Below are positions 20,844 to 30,700 of a stretch of DNA of 41,831 bases, in pieces. Below the pieces are notes generated by a model, which was not told the DNA's origin, ran no database searches, and saw only the letters and a list, made by a program, of their open reading frames with translations. The DNA is from Mastigamoeba balamuthi. Lineage: Eukaryota; Evosea; Mastigamoebida; Mastigamoebidae. The stretch is taken from positions 51,991-93,821 of the forward strand of contig CACRSC010000095.1 of assembly GCA_902651635.1 (NCBI GenBank), in the 5' to 3' direction. How positions within the stretch are numbered: position 1 is the stretch's first letter; the number at the start of each line of letters is the position of its first letter. A program made the position numbers and the translations under genes.

Positions 20844-21707
20844 ATGCAGCTCACCGCCAGACGCGTCGTCGTGGGCTGCGTGGCCGCGGCCACCGTGGGC
20901 CTCCTGGCGTGGCTCGGCGCTGGCTCCCGCCCCGCAGGCGCACAGACGCCCCAGGCGGACGCGGTGGGGCCGCACGCGCTCCCGCTGCTGCCGCTGCGCG
21001 TGGCCTGCATCGGCGACGACTCCACCGCAGAGGCGCCCGGCGCCAACGCCAGCTGGCCCAGCGTCCTCGAGTCCCTGCTCCGGGCCACCGGCCGCGTGAA
21101 GCCTCAAGGCGCGCCGCACTCCCGGTTGGCGGATCGATTCCCGCTGGAGGCATTACATTCGGGCGCCAGCGGGTCGGCGGATCGATTCCCGCTGACGGCG
21201 ACTTTCTTTCCCCACACAGTGCTGAACGCTGGCGTGGCGTCGGCGACGCTGGCGTACGTGGGGACCCTGCCGTGGCGCGCGACCCCGCAGGCCGCGGCGG
21301 CGTTCGCCCTGCGCCCCCACGTGGCGGTGGTGATGCTGGGCGGCGCTGACGTGGCGCAGGGCGCCTACGAGACGCCCGACGCCTTCCGCCGCCACCTCGC
21401 GGCGCTCGTCTCGGAGCTGCACGCCCTGCGCGAGCCGCGGCCGCTGGTCTACCTCTGCGTGCCGCCCGCGGTGCCCGGGGCCCCGCCCGAGGCCGCCCGC
21501 GTGGCCGGCGACGTCGTCCCCGCGCTCGTCCGAGAGGTCGCCCGAGCCAGCGGCGCCGCGGGCCTCGTCGACGTCTTCGGCGCACTCGGGGGCCCCGGGG
21601 CCCGCGGGGGGATGTTCGCCGGGGGCGGCGCGGGGCTCAGCGCCGAGGGCTGCGCGGCAGTGGCCCGCGAGGTGCTCGCGGCGCTGTCGCATCGCCTGCG
21701 CCTGTGA
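20844..21707 (+). CDS. SGNH/GDSL-like hydrolase with N-terminal signal anchor
   Basis: From the ATG at 20844 the protein starts MQLTARRVVVGCVAAATVG and continues as a hydrophobic signal anchor, suggesting secretory or luminal location. The core matches the SGNH fold: block I-like RVACIGDDSTAE (the Ser nucleophile would be in GDDST rather than GDS), then LNAGVASATL in the block II position, VVMLGGADV in the block III position and a C-terminal region with AAGLVDVFGAL. Members cleave ester or acyl groups. The final Asp-x-x-His block is not clear, so activity is uncertain. Between 21097 and 21220 an in-frame stretch repeats cggatcgattcccgctg twice; it may be a retained or poorly bounded intron. 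An alternative upstream ATG at 20694 exists. The stop at 21705-21707 is closely followed by a perfect palindrome. Confidence 0.6.
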   Translation: MQLTARRVVVGCVAAATVGLLAWLGAGSRPAGAQTPQADAVGPHALPLLPLRVACIGDDSTAEAPGANASWPSVLESLLRATGRVKPQGAPHSRLADRFPLEALHSGASGSADRFPLTATFFPHTVLNAGVASATLAYVGTLPWRATPQAAAAFALRPHVAVVMLGGADVAQGAYETPDAFRRHLAALVSELHALREPRPLVYLCVPPAVPGAPPEAARVAGDVVPALVREVARASGAAGLVDVFGALGGPGARGGMFAGGGAGLSAEGCAAVAREVLAALSHRLRL

Positions 21708-21721
21708 CCAGACGCAGGCAT

Positions 21722-21754
21722 TTCCCCGCTGACGTGGCTGACGTCAGCGGGGAA
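21722..21754. repeat. Perfect 14-bp palindrome with 5-nt loop, containing TGACGTCA
   Basis: The left arm ttccccgctgacgt (21722-21735) and right arm acgtcagcggggaa (21741-21754) are exact reverse complements around ggctg. It lies 15 nt after the SGNH stop and about 250 nt before the next predicted start. It contains the full CRE word TGACGTCA. It could be a 3'-end hairpin of the SGNH mRNA or a bZIP site for the downstream gene. Confidence 0.7.
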
Positions 21755-22000
21755 CGCGTGACGTGTCTGCGGCGGCGGCCAGTGTCTTTTCGACTTTGCT
21801 GTGTATGTGTGTATGTATGGCCAACAACGCTGCAGCCGCGTGAGGGCATTTCTCCGTAGGGTGCTGAGGTCAGCGGGTGGGGATAATTCTCGGATTCTTC
21901 CCAGGGGTGCGGGGTGCTGCGACATCCCGCGCCACCTCCCACGGCGTGCAGCCACCGTCCAGCCCGTCCGGCCGCCCCCTCCGTCGGGGAGTGGCCCGCC

Positions 22001-25000
22001 ATGTCTTCTCTCGGCCCCATTTATTCCCGGATCTTTCTTGATAGGACCGCAGCCGGGGGGGATATTTTCCACGGGGGCAGCAACGGCAACGCCTCCCCAG
22101 AGGGCGCCCCCCACGCCACACGCCACACTGCCACCGAGTGCATGGTACCAAATCCATCCCACACCCTCCCCCCAAGCCCCTGAGCACCGCGCCCCCTTCC
22201 CTCGCCCCCCCCGCGGCGGCCGCAGTTCAAGCACAAGAAGAAGTCGCCCGACAACAACTCGGCGCCCACGCCGCCGCCGCCCTCGCCGCTGCCGGGCGCG
22301 GGGACACCGCCGCCCCCGGCCTCCCTGTCGCCCCCCGCGGGCCTCCCCTCCTCCTCCGCCAGCCCCGACCCCTCGCCCGCAGCCGCGGTGGCCCCGCCGC
22401 TCCTCCTCCCTGTGCCCCCGGCGCCCAGCAGCGGCAGCGCAGGCGTCGGCGGCGGGGACGTGGCGGAGAAGATCTGCGCGGCCGCGGCGAAGATAGAGGA
22501 ATCGCACGCGGAGAATCTAGATTTGGTCCTGGCGGCGCAGCGGGCGCTGGGGTCGCGCGGCGCGGTGGCGCGCGACGACATGGACGCGCTGTTCCGCGGC
22601 GTCGAGGCCATGCGCGCGACGGCGGCGACGGCGGCGGCCGTCCTGCGGGCGCACGGGCGCCGGGGGCCGTGGCTGTCGCTCGTCTGGGGCTGCGCGTCCT
22701 ACGCCTCCGAGTACCGCAGGCAAGTCCCCAGCCCAGAGGGGAGAGGGAGGGAGGGAAAGGGGGAGGGGGGGAGGGAAGAAAACCACCACACCCAGTCCGC
22801 CGCCAGGGGGGCAGAGTGGAAGCGACTCGGAAAATCGCTGGGCGGCTTAGCAGAGGCGTTGGAGGCCTGTTTTAGCGGCTGCTGGCCTCCGGGCACTTGG
22901 GGGGTCGGCTCGCTGGAGACGGGCGGCTGCTGGCCTGGCCGGAGATGTCCTGCCCCGCCTGCTGGCGTGGCCTCCCCGGGCCCTTGTGGGGGGTGCCGCT
23001 GTTGCAGCTCGGATGGCGCAGCAGCTCCGCTTGGACTCGTCGTTGCTTGCTTTTGAGCTGCTGCGCCTGTGTGTGCCCCTGGAACGACAGCCTGCGAGGC
23101 CTGCTTGTGTGTTGTGCCCGCAGGGGGGACTCGGGCTTGTGCGCTGCCACTGCCGCGCAGGCGCTGACGAGCACCCCCTTCTGCCGTCTCCCCCCTCGCT
23201 GCCCCCCACGCAGGTTCCTACTCTCTGCCCGCGACTCGTGCGCGCGCATCGAGAGCATACGGCGCACGCGCCCGGGCGCCGCCAAGCTGCTCGACGAGAC
23301 GGCGGCCTCGCTCTGCCGCGGCCGCAGCCTCGACGCCCTGCTCTGGGCCGCCATCTCGCGCGTGCCGCTGCTCGCCCGCCTCGCCCGCTCGCAGCGCAAC
23401 GTCGTCGCCGCCGAGCGCTGCGCCGCGCACGCAGAGGCCTTCGCCTGCGCGGCCTCGCCCGCGGCCCTGCGCAGCGGCTGCGGGTCGGCGGCCAGCGACT
23501 GCGGGTTCCCGGGCGCGGGCGCCGTGTCCGCGGGCCTCGACGTGCTCGACTCGCTCGCGCGCGACGCCGCCGACGCCGCGGGGGCGTTCGAGGCCGCCGA
23601 GGAGGTCCGGAGCACCGACGGCGCCGCGTGCGTGCCGCCGTGCGCCACCAGGCGCCTGCTGCGCTCCGACGTCTTCCAGCTCTACACCAACGCAGACGTG
23701 CGGGGTCCTCTCCCTCCCTCGGGTCTCACTGGGGCCCGCTGGGGGTCGCGCGACGCAGTTCGGGCTGTGCCTGGAGCTCCCCGTCAGGATCTTCATGTTC
23801 ACCGACGGCATCATGGTCGTCCTCGAGAACCGCCCTGGGGGTACGGGAGGAGGGCCCCCGCCCCGCCCGCGTCAACTGATCTGTGCCCCTCCCCTCCCCC
23901 CCGACGCGCACGTAACGGCGCTGCAGGGGCGTACAGGTACACGCTGCTCGAGTGGCACGACGTGGCGACGCTGCACGTCAACGACATGCAGGGGCACATG
24001 CGGGCGCCGGTGTTCCTCGTGGCCTCGCGCGTCGCGGGGGCGCAGGGGCGGCTGCCGCCCGGCTGGGAGGAGCAGGCCGACAAGGGCGGCAAGCACAGCA
24101 GCTACGCGCTGCGCGCCGCGGGCATCACGATGCCGCACAGGCCGCCCGTGTGCTGCCTGCAGGGCGTCAACAGGTACACGACGGGCAGCCAGGAGCTCAA
24201 GGACTCGTGGATGGCCGCCGTCTCGACGGTGGCCCCGGGCTGCGTCGTGCGCACAGACCGCGCCGAGGACGACTGGCGCCGCGTGCCCTACCAGACCATC
24301 GGCGTCCCGCTCGACGCGCTCATGGAGCACGAGCTCTCGGTCTACGGCGACTCGAGCGTCCCCTTCCTCGTCCGCCGCGTCCTCTACCACGTCGTCATCT
24401 ACGGCCTCGACGAGCAGGGCGTGCGCAGCCCCCCTTCGAGGAGCCCACGGGGCTGTTGTACTCACTGCGCGCAGCTGTTCAGGGTGGCGGGGGAGAAGAA
24501 GAAGCTGGAGGACCTGCGGCTGCTGTCCAACAGCGGGAAGCTGGGCGACGTGCGGCTGGACAGGTCGTCCAACGTCAACGACATGGCCGGGCTGCTGAAG
24601 CTGTTCCTGCGCGAGCTGCCCGTGCCGCTGATCCCGCCCGAGCTGCAGCCGCGGTTGGTCGCGGCGGCCCACGAGCTCGACCACCGCGCGCTGGCGGAGC
24701 TCTTTGCGGAGCTGCCCGCGTTCAACAGGCACCTGCTGCACGACCTGCTCGAGTTCATGGCGACGGTCGCCGCCAACGTCCACGTCAACGCCATGACGCC
24801 GCAGAACATCGCCATCGTCACGGCGCCCAACATCATGCGCCCCGTCCTCGCGACGGCGCTGACCGACGTCAACGACAGCTCGGCCAGCAACGAGGCGCTC
24901 TGCGCGCTCATCGCGCACCACCTCGAGCTCTTCGAGCTGCCCGAGTCGCCCATACAGCTCCCGCGGCCGCCCACGCGCTTCGTGACGTTCCGCCGCAAGC

Positions 25001-26583
25001 TGCTGGGCCACAGCAAGGGCGTTCGCGTGCTCTGCGCGACGCCCGACTCGCGCGCGATGTGGTCGATCGACTCGAACGGCGTCGTCTGCGTCTGGGACAC
25101 GTACGCCTGCGCGCTCAGCGAGACGTTCACGCCCGCCGCCGACGCCGTCAAGGGCGCATCGTGCGCGGCGGTCATCCGCAGCCACCTGTGGGTCGGCACC
25201 GACCGCGGCATCCGCGTGTTCGACCCCGCGACGCGGGCGCTCGTCATGAGCATCCCCGACATCGTCGTCATGTCGCTGCTCTACATCGAGGCCCGCGACG
25301 AGGTCTGGTGCGGCGGCGACGCGTCGATCCTCGTCTTCGACGCGCGCAGCGGCCGGCTCGTCGCGACGCTCAGCGACGCCGAGACGCAGGGCCTCATCTT
25401 CTTCACGCTGGCGCTGGCCCACACGGGCGCCGTCTGGGCCGCCGGCTACAAGCGCGGCATCGACCAGGAGGTGCGCTGTTGGGCGGGCGAGCTGGTCGCG
25501 GGCCCCCGGGTCTCTTAGCGGCTGGCTTGCGAGCGCAGATACAAATGTGGGACCTGAGGAAGGGCGCGTACGCGAGGGTCGGCAAGATCACGGCGCACAA
25601 GAGGAAGATCACCAAGCTGCTGGCCGTCGGCAGGAACGTCTGGTCCGCGTCCGACGACCACACGCTGGCCGTCTGGGACGCCGCCACGTGCCGCTGCATC
25701 AAAAACCTGGTAGCGCCAACGCGCACGCACACGCACAGCGCGCTCGGGGGAGGAGGCGGAGGGCTCACGGGGGAGGGAGGGGACCGCAGAGCAGGCACGA
25801 CGGGGGCGTGTACAACATCGAGCTGGTGGACAGCGACCAGGTGTGGAGCTGCGCGTGGGACAAGACGATCATGATCTGGGAGCAGGCGACCATGACCTAC
25901 GTCGGCGAGATCCGCGGCTACCACAACGACGGCGTCGCCTACCTCAGCGCCGTCGTCAACCCCACGACGCGCGCCCGCCACGTCTGGGCCGCCTCCCTCG
26001 ACGGGGTGCGCGCACAGGGCACAGAGGGGGCCCCCTCCCTCCTCCCTCCTCCCCTCTCAGTCCTCTGCTGACGTTGCGAGAGCAGTCTGTCTCTGTGTGG
26101 AGAGTGAACCCCATACCTGCGCACTACTCGCTCGACGACGTCCCTGTGCCCCCGCCTGCGCCTGAGCCCATACCAGTGCCCGCGCCGGTGCCGGTGCCGG
26201 TGCCCTCGCAGCTGCCAGCGCTCGCAGTGTCGCCCGGGGCGCAGCGATCGCCAGGAGCGCAGCGCAAGCCGCCCGTGCCCGTGCGGGAGGCGTCGCTTGG
26301 CGCTCGCACTGCGCGCCCGCTGCCGCCACAGCCGCCGGCGAGGAGCCCCAGGGTGCAGGTCGACGCAGCCGACTTCATCCCGCCGCCCGCGGTGCCGCCC
26401 CCGCCGCTGAGCGAGGCGCCGCCGCCGCCAGCGTCGCCCGTGGACGCGGCGCTGGGCGGGGGGTGCACGCCCGACGTCCTGGCGCAGCTCGACGCCGAGT
26501 ACGGGGCGTACGGGGCGTCGTACGACCCCGCGACGTACGCGGCGCAGCACGCGGACGCGGCGTACGACTACGGGGCGCAGTAG
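22001..26583 (+). CDS. Rho regulator: DH-PH - RhoGAP - WD40 repeats (GEF and GAP in one chain)
   Basis: The start is tentative: ATG at 22001, first exon to 22144, then 22226 onward (FKHKKKSPDNN) through a proline-rich stretch. A DH-like helical bundle runs from about 22465 to 23560, including SLDALLWAAISRVPLLARL in the place of the DH PvQRipRYpLLL helix. A PH domain spans about 23670-24235 (IFMFTDGIMVVLE, YTLLEWHDVATLH). RhoGAP covers about 24330-24960 with the arginine finger intact (DEQG joining LFRVAG across an intron) and MTPQNIAIVTAPNIMRP. From about 24990 there are roughly six WD-type blades (SNGVVCVWDTYAC, SASDDHTLAVWDAATC, CAWDKTIMIWEQ). A proline-rich tail and a tyrosine-rich C-terminus (EYGAYGASYDPATY) follow. 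An intron at 22720 begins GCAAGT. It should both load and hydrolyse GTP on Rho/Rac GTPases at the cortex; the DH match is weaker than the GAP match. Confidence 0.8.
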
Positions 26584-26623
26584 AGGTGTATGCTAGCCCG
26601 CGGTGTCCTGCGCCACTGTGTTG

Positions 26624-26654
<31 letters not shown>

Positions 26655-27786
26655 TCCTCTCTCTCTCTCCCCCTTGCTCCTCACGCCACCGTAGCCCACG
26701 CCGCTGGTGTCTGTGTGCTCTGCTGTGTCGTGTGTGCGACAACGGAACACAACGAAGCAGCGGCCGATTGGGTCTGTATCAGATGTGCTGCCGGCTCCCC
26801 AGTGTGCGCTCAGAGTTGGCCTGCGTCCGTGGTAGCTCTGTTGAGACAGCGTTCGGAAGGGGGAAACGCTGGCCACGTCGTTGTAGGTCAATTGATTGAA
26901 TTATGCGGGGAAATCAGAGTGCGCGGTCCATCGAGGCAAGCAAGCAACCCTGAAACCCGCATCGCAATCACAGGAATTGCTCGGGATTGGCAACAACAGA
27001 GCGACGTTGGCCGGATGAACGTGAAGTGAAGCAAGCAGACATGGCCCAGCAAGGCAACCCACTGGACAACTGAGTTCAGAGATGAACAGAGGTGACGCGG
27101 ATGGCAGCGCCGCGGCCAAATGTGGCGAGCAAGTGCAAACCCGAACCGGGTTGGCTGCCGAAGGGTCCCCAGAACAGCAGCTGGATCCGCGGCAGAGCAG
27201 ACAGAAACCGCACCAAACCGAAACAACCGAAACGAAACTGCATGTGCCCGCTGCGGACGCCGTTGTTCAGCCCTGGCCCCCCCCCTTCTGGTGCCAGCAC
27301 CGGAGATTTCGGGGGCTGATATCAGATACGAATTCGCCCTTGGGCGTTGTGGGGGTTGCGTGTGTGCGGCCCCTCTGGCGGGCACTATTTTTGCGATTTA
27401 CTCGTACTCGCCCCCCTCCCACAGGCACACACACACACCCCTCGCCAGCGCCCTCCGCACGCCCCCCCGCAGCAGGAGGAGGAGCGCCCCCCCAGCCCAG
27501 ACCCTCCCTCCCCCGCCCCCCGCCCCCTCCCCCGCGCAGCCCCAGCAGCAGCGCACACCCCCCGCGGCGGATCGGAATATTAAATTAATCGCAGCCCCGG
27601 TACCCATCGCTCTCGCTCACCGCTGCCACGCTTCTCCCGCCGCGCCACGTCGCGTCACGTCGCTTCCGCCACGTCACGCACACCTCTGACTGTCTCCCTC
27701 TCGACTGATGTGGCGTGGGGCGCACCTCAGAGAGCCCAGCAGGCGTGCTGGTCCTCGCGGTCGGCTTGTTGGGGGGAGCGCAGCCC
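26584..27786. other. Intergenic with CT microsatellite and C-rich tract, no gene supported
   Basis: About 1.2 kb between the two Rho regulators. After the stop at 26583 comes a CT-rich microsatellite. 27280-27560 is very C-rich, with many CCC and CAC runs, so long open frames there look like composition artefacts. It probably contains the promoter of the downstream gene. Confidence 0.5.
26622..26672. repeat. CT microsatellite
   Basis: Uninterrupted CT dinucleotides (about 12 units) followed by an imperfect CT/TCC continuation, 40 nt after the stop of the DH-RhoGAP-WD40 gene. Confidence 0.9.
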
Positions 27787-30700
27787 ATGAGCGCCGCGGA
27801 GCAGCAGCAGGCGCCGGCGTCGCCCGGGCTGCAGGGCAGCGCACCGCCGCCGCAGCAGCAGCAGCAGCAGCAGCGGGGGACGCCGTTCGGGGCCCCGCTG
27901 GCGCAGTCGGTGCTGCCGGGGCTCGACGTGCCCCTCGTCGTCCGCGACACCATCAAGTGGCTCATGACCTACGCCGGTGCCGTCCCCTCCTCTCCTCCTC
28001 TCCCTCCTCCTCCTCTCTGCTCTCTCTGTCGCAGAGCTGCCGTTTCCCAGGGGGGGCTGGGGGATGGGAAGGTGAAGTTCATTTCCTGCAGGGTGGGAGA
28101 TATTTCGCCGCATGCGGGACGCCGCGGGGGGAGATGCGAGTATCTGGCGGAATCTTGGAATCTGTGGTTGGGAGATGCGAGTATCTTATGTGGCGGGAAT
28201 CCAGTTCCGAGCAGGCCGGACCTGTTCTCGGGCAAGGCGGACACGGCGACGGTGCAGAGGCTGCGAGCAGAGTACGAGCGGCTGCCGGCGCCCAGGCGCC
28301 CGTCGCCCGTGGACGAGTCCGGGGCCGACCCGCTGACCGTCGCGCAGCTGCTGACGCTGTTCCTGGGCATGATGCCGCACCCGGTCATCCCGCCCAAGTA
28401 CTACTACAACTTTGTCAAGATCCACGGTTCGATTCCCGCTGCCGGAAACTTTTCCCCTCCTGATGGACACCGCGCCCAGAGATCGACGTGCCGCGGCGGA
28501 GGTACGCGCAGCTCCGGGTGCTCGTGCAGAAGCTGCCGCCGCTGTCCAAGAGCCTCCTGTTCAGCGTGTGCACTTTTCTCCACGCGACCCACATCGACAT
28601 CGCGCAGCTCGCATCGATGTTCAACCACGTGCGACACGTCACATCACACAGCGCTGCCGCAGATTTCCTTTCCCGCGGGATATTTTTCCGCGGAAGTATC
28701 GGTATCTGACCCGCGAAACAATATCCTTCGCAGACGATACTGAGCCCGCCCCCGTCGTCGCCGTCGGTTCCGCACGCGTCGTCGATCACGGCGTCGCTGA
28801 TACAGCAGATCCACTACATCGAGAAGGCGGTCTCGGAGCCGCTGATCGACGACTCGGCGCCGCCGGCGGCGTACGAGCGCGTGTTCGGCCAGCCCGAGTA
28901 CGTCCTCGAGGGCACGGCGCTCTACGACTTTGCCGGCGGGCCCTGGCTCCTCGCCCTGAAGAAGGGCGACGTCGTCCACCTGCTCGACGTCGTGCGCGGG
29001 CCCTGGGGGGGCCTGGATCTTGAAATATATCTGATAATTCTGGGGGGGCAGAAAGAGGAGGACGGCTGGCTGCAGGCCATCAGCCCCGAGACGGGGGCCA
29101 TCGGCTACGTCCCCGAGAACTACGTCGACGTCTGCGCGGTGCCCGCGCCCAAGAAGCGGGCCAAGCACAAGTCGGGGACGCACAGGCACCGCGACGGGAC
29201 GCTCAAGAAGGAGCGGCGCGACAGGGGCGAGCGCGACAGGGAGCGCGACCCCCGCGAGGCCTCGGGCTCCGAGCCCACGCCCGAGATGGCCCCGGCGCCC
29301 GCAGCCGCCGGCAGCGTCTCCCCGGTGCCGCTCGAGCGCGACAAGGAGGCCTCGGCCGAGCGCCACTCGCGCCGCACGAGCAGCCGCGACAAGGACAGCG
29401 AGCGCAAGTCCAAGGCACGTACCAGGGCGATATTTTCCCTCTGTGCGAGGAAGATACTCGTATCTCCTCCAGGCAGATTTCTGTCGTCACACACGGTACG
29501 CTGTCCTCACCCCGCACTGCGCTGCAGTCCCTGCGACCGGCGAGCAGCGGGAGCAGCAGGCGAGAGGAGGCGTCCAAGGCGTCGCGCACACTGACGGACG
29601 TGCCCCGCGCCCCGCCGCCGCCGCCGCTGGACCTGCCGCCGCCGATGAGCGCCGCGTCGGCCTCGTCTGCCGGGGCGTCGCCGCCGGGGTCGCCCATGTC
29701 GCCGGGCACGCTGCTGCGCTTCAAGCAGGTCCGCGTGCCCTCTGTGGGCGGCGCGCGCCCCGCGGAGCAGCCCAAGCACGGCTTCCCCTTCCTGGCGCAG
29801 AACCGCGAGGTCTCGTCGGCGCCGGCGTCGCAGGGCAGCGTCGGGATGGACGACGACGACGACGACGAGCCCCCGCCCCCGCCGCCCCCCGACGACGACG
29901 ACGAGCCCCCTCCCCCGCCTCCCGACGACGACGAGGCGCCCCCTCCGCCGCTGCCCAGGGACACAGCACCGCCACCGCCGCCACCACCGCCTCCGCCACC
30001 ACCGCCGCCGCCGGATGACGTGCCGCCGCCGCCAGAGGACGACGACGAGGCGCCGCCGCCGCCGCCGCCGATGGACGACTACTACGACACGCCGGCGCCG
30101 GCGCTGCCGGCCAGAGGCAGCGCGGGGCCGGGGCCGTCGCCCAAGGTCGCTGTGCCCCCGCCGCCGCCGGCGTTTGACGCGGGGAACGCGCTGCCGGAGC
30201 TGCAGGAGGACTGTGCGCTCCTGATTCGCGTATCTTTTTTTTGCGCGGGATCCGAGATCCTCCTCCTTACTGCGGGAGATATTCTGGTGCCCGTGTGACG
30301 CCTGACGGACGAACTCCCCCCCTCTCCTCCAGCGTCGTGGAGGAAGATGGTCAAGCCCGGGGACGAGGCCAACATCGAGAAGATGATGAAGAGGCGCAAG
30401 GCCGTGGCCAACGAGGTGCTCGAGACGGAGGACTCGTACATCAAGCAGCTGACGATAATCTTCGAGGTTCCTGAATATCTCCGTTTCCCACCTTTTTGAA
30501 TTTGCCTGCGCAATACGATTGAATCTCATTCCCCCCTTTTTTCCCCTCTCCCCCAGGTGTTCATGAAGCCAGTCAAGTCGTCGAACATGGGGCTGTCGAC
30601 CACGGACATCTACAACCTATTCTCCAACGTAGAGGTCATCAAGACATGCCACGAGCGCCTGCGCGAGAACCTGTACGCCCGCGTCAGCGCGTGGACCGAC

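Noticed and set aside
23872-25422. 516-codon minus-strand frame opposite the RhoGAP-WD40 exons
   Set aside because: Shadow of conserved RhoGAP and WD40 coding sequence; no recognisable features.
27325-27345. GAATTCGCCCTT, the edge sequence of a common TA-cloning vector
   Set aside because: Only a 12-base match; flanking DNA is like the rest of the intergenic region and no vector sequence follows. Treated as chance.
27400-27590. Proline-rich open frame before the SH3-DH gene
   Set aside because: Arises from C-rich intergenic DNA; several frames are equally open and none has a credible start or splice link.
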